A stretch of DNA of 64,000 nt from an uncultured Eubacterium sp. GTDB lineage: Bacteria > Bacillota > Clostridia > Lachnospirales > Lachnospiraceae. Under the pieces are notes generated by a model. It was given only the letters and a program-made list of their open reading frames with translations. It ran no database searches and was not told the DNA's origin. Location: positions 1 through 64,000 of the forward strand of contig CAJUIL010000003.1 in assembly GCA_910586225.1 (NCBI GenBank). The letters are read 5' to 3'. Position numbers and translations under genes: made by a program. Positions 34,377-42,338 of the stretch are shown piece by piece (within the stretch, counting starts at the first letter, position 1; each line of letters begins with the position of its first letter).

Positions 34377-34405
34377 AAGTTAACATGATTATGGTCATTT
34401 GTCAA
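34377..34405 (-). promoter_or_regulatory. Probable PTS operon promoter
   Basis: Consensus TTGACA is followed after 17 bases by TAACTT on the minus strand, just upstream of the RAT-like element. The -10 is weak. Confidence 0.55.
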
Positions 34406-34459
34406 GAATAAAAATTGTTGAAAAAACAGTTGGTTTTTTTCATGCAACAGTGCAGGTAT

Positions 34460-35464
34460 CTAAACTGTTGCAGCCATTTCTTCACCCGGAAACAAGATTC
34501 CCGCTTTCTTTCGTGCCGTTTCCAGCACCTCGATCACATCAGGCATAACGGAAAGCCTTTCATAAACAGCGTCCCTGTCGTCGTCCAGCAGAAACTGCGT
34601 GATCCCCTGCACTTCATAATACAGCCGATCCGGATTTTCCTGTAGGTTAAACGTCTCATTCGTTGTTTTTGTGACAACCTGCACCTCTGCGAGCCCATTG
34701 CTCCCGTTTTTCACATAGAGATACCCGTCCTCTCCTTCGATCTGGAAAAAGTTCACACCCCATGTATCCTTTGCCCCGACCGATTCACTGACAAACCCGT
34801 CATACTGCATCACCATGATCCCGGACGTATCCGCCATATCCTCGTATCGGTTTGGATAATAAACCGCGTCAAGCGGTTTGCCAAACAGCGCGATATTCAG
34901 ATAGATATTGTAAAAATTAATGTCCATCAAACACCCGCCGCCAAACGCCGGATGGAAAATATTTGGCGTCTCGCCCTTTTTCAGCAGGTCATAGCGGCTG
35001 GAATACTGGCTGTAGTTTGCCTGTACAAGCTTTACTTTTCCGATTTTCGCAAGCTCTCTTTTGATCACTGTAAAGTTCGGCAAAAATGCTGTCGGCACCG
35101 CGTCCACCAAAAAAAGCTGCCGCTCCTTTGCAAGCTCCACAAGCTCCCTTGCCTGCTGCGCCTTTGTGCAGAACGGTTTTTCACAGATCACATTCTTTCC
35201 GGCAAGAAGCGCTTTTTTCACCTGCTCGTAATGCAGCAGGTTCGGCGTCGCGATATAGACGGTATTTACTTCCTGATCGCTGAAAAACGCATCCAGCTCT
35301 GTATATACTCTCTGTGCGTCATATGCAGCCGCAAGCGTATGTCCTGTTTCCATACTTCTAGAATAGACCGCCACCAGACAGATGCCTTCTGTGATTTTTA
35401 CGTTGTCTAAAAATGTATGTACGATCGCGCCGGAGCCAATCGTTCCCAATTTGATCTCATCCAT
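34460..35464 (-). CDS. Gfo/Idh/MocA family oxidoreductase
   Basis: A 334-residue NAD(P)-dependent dehydrogenase. The Rossmann start is IKLGTIGSGAIVHTFLDNVK; the family motif VYIATPNLLHYEQVKKALLA with NVICEKPFCTKAQQARELVE contains the catalytic-site EKP. The C-terminal beta sheet follows. Substrate is probably a sugar or polyol, not determinable here. Confidence 0.92.
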   Translation of the reverse strand: MDEIKLGTIGSGAIVHTFLDNVKITEGICLVAVYSRSMETGHTLAAAYDAQRVYTELDAFFSDQEVNTVYIATPNLLHYEQVKKALLAGKNVICEKPFCTKAQQARELVELAKERQLFLVDAVPTAFLPNFTVIKRELAKIGKVKLVQANYSQYSSRYDLLKKGETPNIFHPAFGGGCLMDINFYNIYLNIALFGKPLDAVYYPNRYEDMADTSGIMVMQYDGFVSESVGAKDTWGVNFFQIEGEDGYLYVKNGSNGLAEVQVVTKTTNETFNLQENPDRLYYEVQGITQFLLDDDRDAVYERLSVMPDVIEVLETARKKAGILFPGEEMAATV

Positions 35465-35551
35465 ATTCTTTCCTTTCTTAATCGGATGCCAAAACCTTTC
35501 TATCAGGCTGCTATACGGATAGAAAGGCTGACGTATGTTCCTGCATTTTAT

Positions 35552-36316
35552 TTAAAATTCAACCATATGCTGACGAAAACGCAGAGGCAGCATATTTCTC
35601 TGCAGCTTCGGATTTTCCCGTTCTGTGATCGCAATAGATCTGCAAAAATGACGATACAGCATCTGGTATTGCGCTTCCTCCTGTGAATATTCTTCCTGCT
35701 CCTGTGTAAACGGCAGCTCGCCGCGTACCAGATACCATTGCTTTCCTTTCGGATGCACCGCATAATACTTCCTGTGCTCGTCATAAACCGCAAAATCCTC
35801 TTTCGGAAGCCGGTCTGCAAAGTGCGGCATCAGCATTGTGGTAATATCGTTTTTCGGACTGTACCTTGCAAGCAGTATCCCGTTTGAAAGCTCCCGAAAC
35901 CGCAGGAACCCAAGCAAATGATGAATTTCAATCCCTGTGCTGCGGCTTAAGCGAAACACCTCCTGAATATAACGATCGCTCAAATGATCCATCAGATTGC
36001 CCCGGTAGCGCCCCGCTATCCCGGTTACGATCGTATGATAGACAGCATCCGCCTTTGCATCGTCATAAGAAACCATTGCCTGACAAAGCTGCGTAAAGGC
36101 ATCCTCTCCAAAACGGCGGTAAATCGTGCGCAGCACCTTACTGCTTTTTTCTTCGTCCGCCTGAACCTCACAATAAGAAGTAAACAGACGGTAATTATCC
36201 GCCTCCCCGATCTGCAGATGGATCCTGTCATGATCTTTGCGCAGCGCATAGGCTTCATATACGCCTGTTAAGATCCCTTCGATCGAATCTTCGCAGATAA
36301 GAACTGTCTCCTCCAT
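35552..36316 (-). CDS. TIGR03915 family putative DNA repair protein
   Basis: A 254-residue protein starting VLICEDSIEGILTGVYEAYA and containing SRSTGIEIHHLLGFLRFREL, with NDITTMLMPHFADRLP. This matches TIGR03915, which is almost always encoded next to the TIGR03916 radical-SAM protein and is linked to uracil-DNA glycosylase-like domains. Exact activity is unknown. It follows the radical-SAM gene by 60 bases and shares its LexA-boxed promoter. Confidence 0.85.
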   Translation of the reverse strand: MEETVLICEDSIEGILTGVYEAYALRKDHDRIHLQIGEADNYRLFTSYCEVQADEEKSSKVLRTIYRRFGEDAFTQLCQAMVSYDDAKADAVYHTIVTGIAGRYRGNLMDHLSDRYIQEVFRLSRSTGIEIHHLLGFLRFRELSNGILLARYSPKNDITTMLMPHFADRLPKEDFAVYDEHRKYYAVHPKGKQWYLVRGELPFTQEQEEYSQEEAQYQMLYRHFCRSIAITERENPKLQRNMLPLRFRQHMVEF

Positions 36317-36376
36317 AAACCCTCCTTTCCAGCTTGGGCAGGCTGTCCGGACACTCCTACCCGGACACCTGCATGA

Positions 36377-37681
36377 CTACGCCCCTCCTGCCGCCGTATC
36401 AAACAAAGACAGCTGCCGATAGGTCATCCCGTCCTTCGTAAACGGAAAATTTTCTTTCGGATCTACCAGATTGCGCACAATATAATTCTCCTCCAGCTTT
36501 GTCCGATACATCATCCTGCCGCTGCACGTAATAAAATACAGCGCACGCTTTAGCACGACTCCCATTTTTTTCAGATCATCAAAATCCAGTGACGCGCTTT
36601 TTCTTGCCCCGATGATCCTGCGCGCACTTTTGACCCCGATTCCCGGTACGCGAAGCAGCGTGTGATAATCCGCCCGGTTGATCTCAACCGGAAACTGCTC
36701 CAGATGACGGACTGCCCAGTCACATTTCGGGTCCAGCAGGACATTAAAATGCGGCCGCTGTTCACTTAAAAGCTCCCCCGCCGAAAATCCATAATAGCGA
36801 AGCAGAAAATCCGCCTGATACAGCCTGTGCTCCCGCAGCAGCGGCGGACCGCCCGGAAGTGCCGGAAGCATGGCATCGTCATTGACACGTACAAACGCAG
36901 AATAAAACACCCTCTTTAAATCAAATTTCTGGTACAGGCTCTCCGCCACAGACATGATCTGATAATCACTTTCCGCCGTAGCCCCGATGATCATCTGCGT
37001 AGACTGACCTGCTGGTACAAACCGTGGAGCATGGCGGTACAGCGTCAGCTCATTTTGGTTTTCCGCGCGGACATTTTGGATCATTCGCATTGGCGCCAGT
37101 ATCGTTTTCCGGTTTTTATTCGGCGCAAGTACCCGCAGCCCCTCCGCAGTCGGCAGCTCCAAATTCACACTCATACGGTCGGCATAGAGTCCGGCCTTTT
37201 GGATCAGCTCCGGCTCCGCGCCCGGAATCGCCTTGACATGGATATATCCCTGAAAATGGTACACCGTCCGCAGCTTATAGACCGCCTGGCAGATAAGCTC
37301 CATCGTATAGCTGGGACTATACAGAATACCGGAGCTTAAAAACAGCCCTTCGATATAATTCCTGCGGTAAAACTGCATCGTAAGCTCACAGATCTCATCC
37401 GGCGTAAAAGACGCGCGCGGCACATCGTTTGAACGGCGGTTCAGACAATACTTACAGTCAAAGATACACTCGTTGGTAAATAATATTTTCAGCAGAGAAA
37501 TGCAGCGTCCATCTGCCGAAAAGCTGTGGCAGATACCCGCCAGCTTTGTATTTCCCATTCCGGTTCCGTCTCCGCTGCGGTCTACCCCGCTGGAAGTACA
37601 GGCGACATCATATTTTGCAGCATCCGTTAGTATCTGCAGTTTTTCCAATATCGTCATTTTCTGGGAAAGACGAAGTTCCAT
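36377..37681 (-). CDS. TIGR03916 putative DNA modification/repair radical-SAM protein
   Basis: A 434-residue radical-SAM enzyme with the cluster motif C-x3-C-x2-C in NECIFDCKYCLNRR near residue 75, and a C-terminal helix-hairpin-helix DNA-binding segment LLRVPGIGVKSARRIIGARK near 340. The family is associated with UDG-like proteins and presumed to act on DNA lesions; the reaction is unknown. AGGAGG precedes the ATG, and the promoter carries a LexA-type operator. Confidence 0.88.
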   Translation of the reverse strand: MELRLSQKMTILEKLQILTDAAKYDVACTSSGVDRSGDGTGMGNTKLAGICHSFSADGRCISLLKILFTNECIFDCKYCLNRRSNDVPRASFTPDEICELTMQFYRRNYIEGLFLSSGILYSPSYTMELICQAVYKLRTVYHFQGYIHVKAIPGAEPELIQKAGLYADRMSVNLELPTAEGLRVLAPNKNRKTILAPMRMIQNVRAENQNELTLYRHAPRFVPAGQSTQMIIGATAESDYQIMSVAESLYQKFDLKRVFYSAFVRVNDDAMLPALPGGPPLLREHRLYQADFLLRYYGFSAGELLSEQRPHFNVLLDPKCDWAVRHLEQFPVEINRADYHTLLRVPGIGVKSARRIIGARKSASLDFDDLKKMGVVLKRALYFITCSGRMMYRTKLEENYIVRNLVDPKENFPFTKDGMTYRQLSLFDTAAGGA

Positions 37682-37711
37682 AGGTGCTACCTCCTGTTTT
37701 CTGTTCCGCGC

Positions 37712-37756
37712 CGAACGTATATTCTAAATTATACACAGAACATTAGTTCCTGTCAA
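37712..37756 (-). promoter_or_regulatory. Consensus promoter with LexA-type boxes for the radical-SAM repair operon
   Basis: TTGACA (37751-37756) and TATAAT (37728-37733) have a perfect 17-base spacer. The spacer contains GAAC-ATTA-GTTC (37738-37749), the core of the Gram-positive SOS box. A second, one-mismatch copy GAAC-GTAT-ATTC lies at 37713-37724, between the -10 and the gene. Confidence 0.8.
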
Positions 37757-37810
37757 GAGGTAATTCAAAAAAACAACCCAACCAGCAGGATCATCGTAAC
37801 AGTTCAGGCA

Positions 37811-37836
37811 GGTCTTTGCACCTTGCTGCAAAGACC
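37811..37836. repeat. Perfect 10-bp inverted repeat
   Basis: GGTCTTTGCA and TGCAAAGACC flank a 6-base loop, between the glycosylase stop and the radical-SAM promoter. There is no T-run on the minus strand, so it is at best a weak terminator. Confidence 0.45.
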
Positions 37837-37877
37837 GTAAGAACATGATACAGATCTGCTTGATTGCGTTGTTTTTA

Positions 37878-38372
37878 CTACAGCAGCACCGCGCTCCACG
37901 CATCCTTCAGCCGCTCCAGCGACCATGCTGCGTTTGCCGGGCTGGTGGACGGCAGCTTTACCGCTTCCAGCCCTGTAACAGGCAGCTGGTGCTTCCGGTA
38001 TAGCTCGTATGCTTTCGTGCCGTTTGCAATGACCGTATGGATATTGCTGCGTGATAAAAGGCCCGCCACGTCACACGGGATTACATTGCGGATACTGCTG
38101 TCAGAAGAGCCGATAATATCACATTGGCCAATGACATCCCAGACTGCCAGACGATGCTTTAAAACCAGCTGTTTTTTCTGATCGACCGTATCCGGCACAG
38201 CTTCTTCATAGATCAGGGCCAGCAGCTTCCAGAACCGATTCTGCGGATGTCCATAATAAAAATTATTTTCCCTCGACTTTACCGAAGGAAACGTACCGAG
38301 GATCAGGATCTCAGACTGCGTATCCCATACCGGATCAAAGGTATGCGTTACTGTTTGGTATGCCTCGGTCAT
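37878..38372 (-). CDS. MUG/UDG-superfamily DNA glycosylase (deoxyinosine/uracil type)
   Basis: A 164-residue protein with the UDG-fold start EILILGTFPSVKSREN, then FYYGHPQNRFWKLL, and a closing VIANGTKAYELY where canonical enzymes have an H-x-S/N motif. The motif 1 and YGHPQNRFW match the single-domain family annotated DNA-deoxyinosine glycosylase. The ATG at 38370-38372 overlaps the stop of a 16-codon ORF (ATGA). Upstream residues in the same frame look non-conserved. Sits in a cluster of repair genes. Confidence 0.85.
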   Translation of the reverse strand: MTEAYQTVTHTFDPVWDTQSEILILGTFPSVKSRENNFYYGHPQNRFWKLLALIYEEAVPDTVDQKKQLVLKHRLAVWDVIGQCDIIGSSDSSIRNVIPCDVAGLLSRSNIHTVIANGTKAYELYRKHQLPVTGLEAVKLPSTSPANAAWSLERLKDAWSAVLL

Positions 38373-38419
38373 GCTTCTTTGAATCTTCCTGCGATATAAT
38401 CTGTGTTTACGATAACCAT
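38369..38419 (-). CDS. 16-residue leader ORF coupled to the glycosylase
   Basis: MVIVNTDYIAGRFKEA is preceded by AGGAGG at an ideal 7-base distance, while the glycosylase itself has only a weak site. The stop overlaps the glycosylase ATG as ATGA. Either it is a translational-coupling leader or the N-terminal stub of a YbjQ-like protein, whose family begins with a similar motif. Confidence 0.5.
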   Translation of the reverse strand: MVIVNTDYIAGRFKEA

Positions 38420-38472
38420 GTTTGTCCTCCTGACTTCCTTGTTTCGCTGCCGGCATTTCCAGCCCGTCGTTT

Positions 38473-38997
38473 TTAATTTCCTTCGTATGTAATTACCGAC
38501 ACAACCTCATATCCTTCCAGCTTCTCACGTCCCTTAAGGCCCGCCAGCTCCATCAAAAGGACGACCTTCACAACTTCGCCGCCCAGCTGCTCGATCAGCT
38601 TGACGCTTGCTGCAAGCGTTCCTCCGGTTGCGATCAGATCGTCTACAAGCACAACCTTCTGGCCAGGCTTAATGGCATCCTTATGCATTTCAATCTCGGC
38701 AGAGCCGTACTCCAGGTCATATTTTGCAGAAATCGTCTCACACGGCAGCTTCCCTTTTTTGCGCACCGGGACAAAAGACTTACCTAGCTGGTATGCGATC
38801 GGAACGCCAAACATGAACCCTCTGGATTCTGTCCCCGCGATCACATCAAACTCCACGCCTTCCAGCAGTCCGATCATGGAGTCGATCGCCAGCTTTAGCC
38901 CTTCCGGATCCTGCAGAACGCTCGTTACATCACGGAATATAATTCCCGGCTCCGGAAAGTCCGGGATTGCCCTTACGTATTCTTCCATCTTCTTCAT
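38473..38997 (-). CDS. apt: Adenine phosphoribosyltransferase
   Basis: It salvages adenine to AMP with PRPP. The 174-residue form (start 38995-38997, AAGGAG 11 bases upstream) begins MKKMEEYVRAIPDFPEPGII. The PRPP motif is VVLVDDLIATGGTLAASVKL near residue 120, and GTESRGFMFGVPIAYQLG is also diagnostic. It follows the MIF-like gene closely. Confidence 0.95.
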   Translation of the reverse strand: MKKMEEYVRAIPDFPEPGIIFRDVTSVLQDPEGLKLAIDSMIGLLEGVEFDVIAGTESRGFMFGVPIAYQLGKSFVPVRKKGKLPCETISAKYDLEYGSAEIEMHKDAIKPGQKVVLVDDLIATGGTLAASVKLIEQLGGEVVKVVLLMELAGLKGREKLEGYEVVSVITYEGN

Positions 38998-39019
38998 CTG
39001 TGCCGATTCTCCTTTTCTC

Positions 39020-39361
39020 CTAAAGATTTCTTCCATTCCAGCCCCAGTCATTGATGCTGGTATAAGTGACATACACCTTATCCTGCGGAATGCCAAGCTG
39101 CTGCTCGTAAATGCTGCAGATCTCGCCCGTCATCTTCTCACACGCCGCAGAAGACGCGTTCCCAAACAGGCTGACAGCGACAAAGGCCCCCTTTTCCAGT
39201 TTGCTTCCGCCCATATACAGACAGTATTCATCTTCAAATCCAACCATAAGAAAGCTCTCCGGCTTGCTTAAAATGGAAATTGCCTGACCAAGCTGTGTTT
39301 TGATTGCTTCTTTCTTTTCTTCTGGTACTTTCACAGTAATTTTTGAATCAATAAACGGCAT
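39020..39361 (-). CDS. MIF/tautomerase-superfamily protein
   Basis: A 113-residue protein starting MPFIDSKITVKVPEEKKEAI, with Pro2 as the expected catalytic base once Met is removed, a central FLMVGFEDEYCLYMGGS strand and the MIF-like ending WGWNGRNL. Length and motifs match eukaryote-like MIF rather than the 60-residue 4-OT type. A phenylpyruvate-tautomerase activity is possible; physiological role is unknown. It is encoded directly before apt. Confidence 0.88.
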   Translation of the reverse strand: MPFIDSKITVKVPEEKKEAIKTQLGQAISILSKPESFLMVGFEDEYCLYMGGSKLEKGAFVAVSLFGNASSAACEKMTGEICSIYEQQLGIPQDKVYVTYTSINDWGWNGRNL

Positions 39362-39485
39362 AATCTTTGCTCCTTTTTCTTACTTGCCAAGTCTCCGGCA
39401 TTTTTATCATACCACTTTTCAAAGGCGCTGACTATAAAAACTTTTAGGAAAATGCCAGCTTCTCAAAAAATCCGCATGGTCAAAA

Positions 39486-39531
39486 ATATGCTCCATCCGG
39501 GCAGAAATATTTCTGCCCGGATGAAGCATAT
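39486..39531 (-). terminator. Terminator of the GH43 gene with a perfect palindromic core
   Basis: Positions 39494-39523 form a perfect 30-base palindrome. Adding 7 further pairs across one mismatch gives a stem of about 22 bp. On the minus strand it is followed by TTTTTG, 40 bases past the GH43 stop. Confidence 0.8.
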
Positions 39532-39570
39532 ATCACAGGCTACTCAATCCACAGCCTTGATGCTATACTG

Positions 39571-42174
39571 CTATTTCGCCGTTTTCTGATATGCCGAACG
39601 TACTTCTTCTGGCGTAAATACCCCGTTGTACACCTTTACAAGGTCAAATTTGCCACCACGCACATCCTCATCGTTCCAGATAAATCCCGCGCCAACCATC
39701 ACATCCGTCGCATTTTGGATGCACGCGTCGTTTGCCTTGTCAAAGCATCCGCTGATATCCTTTGCATCCTCTGTAAGCAGCTCGCCGTCCAAATATACCC
39801 GAATACCTTCTGTACCTACGGAGTACACAACCATATGCCATTCATCCGCCGGTATCCGCTTGTTGCCAAACGCATCGCTGTAATCCACCGCATTGACGCG
39901 CCCGATCAGATTTGCGCCGATCCTCGTCATCGGATAAGCCCCTTTGCGGTCCGCTTCAAATAACGCGCTGTGCTCAAACGTATTTTCAGAAAGGTTCACC
40001 CACATACTTACCGTATATCCGGCATCCGTGACATTCTTAAACGTATCTGACGGAAGCCTTAAGAAATTAACGCCCTTCGCGCCTGCTTCATTTTCAATCT
40101 GCAGTACATTGCCCCTTACCGCATCGACGGTTACCTTTGCACTGCCCTCCAGTGTCGCAGGCTTGCCTTCTCCAAGCTTGCTGTAGCCAGTCACGCTTGT
40201 CCCGGACGTTTTGTTAAAATTATAGCCATAGATCATCAGCGGCTTTGCGTATACCCTTACTTTAAAATCCTTCGTTTTTGTCGCCGTCGCATAAGTAACC
40301 GTCGCTGTCAGTGTGACTTCCTCGTCAGCCGCCTTGGATCTCACCTCACCCTGCGCGGAAATAACCTCCGGATCACTGGACGTCCAGGAAATCCTTGCGC
40401 CGCTTAATTCGGTCGGAAGCGTAAGCTTCTCTCTTGTTGCCGCAGGAACGGTGATCCTGGAAGCAATCACTTCGGCGGTCTTCTCGTCAGAAGCTTCCAG
40501 CATACTGCCCCAAATGGACTGGTTATTATTGCCGATCGCTGTAAATGTCATCGTCTTTGTATTCAGATCTGTCGTCTGCTCAAAAAATACCCCTTTATAG
40601 ACTGCTGTGCCAAGCGTGATCGTCACATAATCGTAGCCGTTTTTAGAATCTGTCTTTTTCCATGTGCCTGTCTCGTCGCCGGATACCGTGCCGTCCGTAT
40701 GCAAGATCACGATCTGATTGTCCAGCATACTGCCATCCTTTTCCCCGTCGCCATGGTTGATAAATTCATAAGTACCAACTACCTCAGCGTCCGTATAACC
40801 CGCAATCTTCTCGTTGCGGTTTTCATAGACTGCAGTCACCGGCCATCCGTCCTCGTTCATAAACTGCTGGCGTACCCTTACCTCATGGAACTCCGTACCC
40901 TCGTTAAATCTCTGATGGGATACAAGGTAATGCGCCCCGTCGTTATCGATCAGCGCCGAATTATGGCCTGCCGCACAATAGCCGCGCTGACCGTAAAACG
41001 CATAGTTGCCGATCAGCTTTACGCCATATTTATAGGTATCCGTAGAACTGTTCTGCGCATAGTTGCCGGCTGCATCTACGTAAGGGCCTGTCACATTTTT
41101 TGATCGGAACAGACGCATATTGTAGCCGCCTGTCCTTGTCAGTCCGCCGTATGTCTCGTACAGATAATAATAGCCTGCTTTTTCGTCATAGGTAATGTAT
41201 GGCGCCTCCCCGGATGCAAGATTATCTCCTGTCGGATTACCGCCCGCGATATGGATACCGTAATAACGATCTACACGGTTGCCGGAAGCCTCGTCTATTC
41301 CGTCCACTCCCGGATAGATCGCAAGCCCCGTCTTTGGGTCAAGCTCCAGCATGAACAAGCCGCCAGACCAAGAACCATAAGACATCCAGAGCTTACCGTC
41401 CGCTGCCTTGACGATCGCCGGATCGATACAGTTCGGTGCAACCGCGTTGTTAAAATCACCGTTTTCCTTGAACCAGTCGTCACTGACCGCGTCAATCCCG
41501 CCGTTTTTTGAACCCTTTTCAATCAGTTCTTTAAAATTCAGATAATCGTTATCCCATTTCGTATCCCTCTTACTATTGCCATCCGTCCCCTCCTTGGATG
41601 TCATTCCGGAGTATACAAGCGTGTCTAAATGTGCATAAGGCCCTTCGATCGTCTTGGAAACCGCCACGCCGATACACGAACGCCGCCAAGTCGAGGAAGC
41701 GGTATAATACATCAGATACGCGCCCTTAGAGCCATCCTCCCATTCGTAGTCCTCATTCCAGAATACATCCGGCGCCCATACTGCCAGCTTGGAATCTGTC
41801 GTTGCGCAGTCACCATCATCATAACCCGCCCAGCGGAACGATTCTGCAAAATTTTCCACAACATTTCCATAAACCGGATCGTCCTTGCCAGCGAGCGGAT
41901 ATTCATAATCCTTCGCAATCTGCGTCCAATTCACCAGATCATCCGATTTCGCAGTCGCCATATGCGAACCAAAGACATAGTAAGTGCCTGTTTTTTGATC
42001 CTTTACAATCGACGGATCATGCACCGTCACCCTCTGGATCTGTTCCGTTTTCGTCTCTGCTGCCACTGTTTTTTCCGCCCATACGATCTGCGGCGGCAAG
42101 CACAGCGTACCCGCTGTCAGCACTACAGCCATTGCTCCCGCTGCTAAACGAGAATACGTTTTCCTCCTCATCAT
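39571..42174 (-). CDS. Secreted GH43 arabinan endo-1,5-alpha-L-arabinosidase-like enzyme
   Basis: An 867-residue exoenzyme. A signal peptide covers about the first 34 residues. The GH43 five-blade propeller starts VHDPSIVKDQKTGTYYVFGS, with a second acidic strand CIDPAIVKAADGKLWMSYGS and GEAPYITYDEKAGYYYLYET, as in arabinanases. A GH43 C-terminal beta domain (about 450-565), an atrophied Ig-like domain (about 570-645, ISWTSSDPEVISAQGEV) and a C-terminal concanavalin/LamG-like domain follow. No wall anchor is visible, so it is probably released. It should degrade pectic arabinan. Confidence 0.88.
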   Translation of the reverse strand: MMRRKTYSRLAAGAMAVVLTAGTLCLPPQIVWAEKTVAAETKTEQIQRVTVHDPSIVKDQKTGTYYVFGSHMATAKSDDLVNWTQIAKDYEYPLAGKDDPVYGNVVENFAESFRWAGYDDGDCATTDSKLAVWAPDVFWNEDYEWEDGSKGAYLMYYTASSTWRRSCIGVAVSKTIEGPYAHLDTLVYSGMTSKEGTDGNSKRDTKWDNDYLNFKELIEKGSKNGGIDAVSDDWFKENGDFNNAVAPNCIDPAIVKAADGKLWMSYGSWSGGLFMLELDPKTGLAIYPGVDGIDEASGNRVDRYYGIHIAGGNPTGDNLASGEAPYITYDEKAGYYYLYETYGGLTRTGGYNMRLFRSKNVTGPYVDAAGNYAQNSSTDTYKYGVKLIGNYAFYGQRGYCAAGHNSALIDNDGAHYLVSHQRFNEGTEFHEVRVRQQFMNEDGWPVTAVYENRNEKIAGYTDAEVVGTYEFINHGDGEKDGSMLDNQIVILHTDGTVSGDETGTWKKTDSKNGYDYVTITLGTAVYKGVFFEQTTDLNTKTMTFTAIGNNNQSIWGSMLEASDEKTAEVIASRITVPAATREKLTLPTELSGARISWTSSDPEVISAQGEVRSKAADEEVTLTATVTYATATKTKDFKVRVYAKPLMIYGYNFNKTSGTSVTGYSKLGEGKPATLEGSAKVTVDAVRGNVLQIENEAGAKGVNFLRLPSDTFKNVTDAGYTVSMWVNLSENTFEHSALFEADRKGAYPMTRIGANLIGRVNAVDYSDAFGNKRIPADEWHMVVYSVGTEGIRVYLDGELLTEDAKDISGCFDKANDACIQNATDVMVGAGFIWNDEDVRGGKFDLVKVYNGVFTPEEVRSAYQKTAK

Positions 42175-42235
42175 TCCCTTAATCTCCCTTCGCTTGTTTT
42201 TGTTTACATTTTTTTAAATTATTTTAGTTTCAATT

Positions 42236-42283
42236 AAAGTGTACAATTTCTTATGTAAGAATGCAATAGGTATTTTACACTTT
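42236..42283 (-). promoter_or_regulatory. Promoter and inverted-repeat operator of the GH43 gene
   Basis: TTGCAT and TACACT are spaced by 17 bases on the minus strand (42238-42266). Perfect 8-base arms AAAGTGTA (42236-42243) and TACACTTT (42276-42283) flank the promoter at 34-base spacing, which could be a regulator site. Confidence 0.45.
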
Positions 42284-42338
42284 GTATATTCTATCTAATT
42301 TCAAGCGTAGGATTTTGTGCACTATTTTTGCCGCACAC

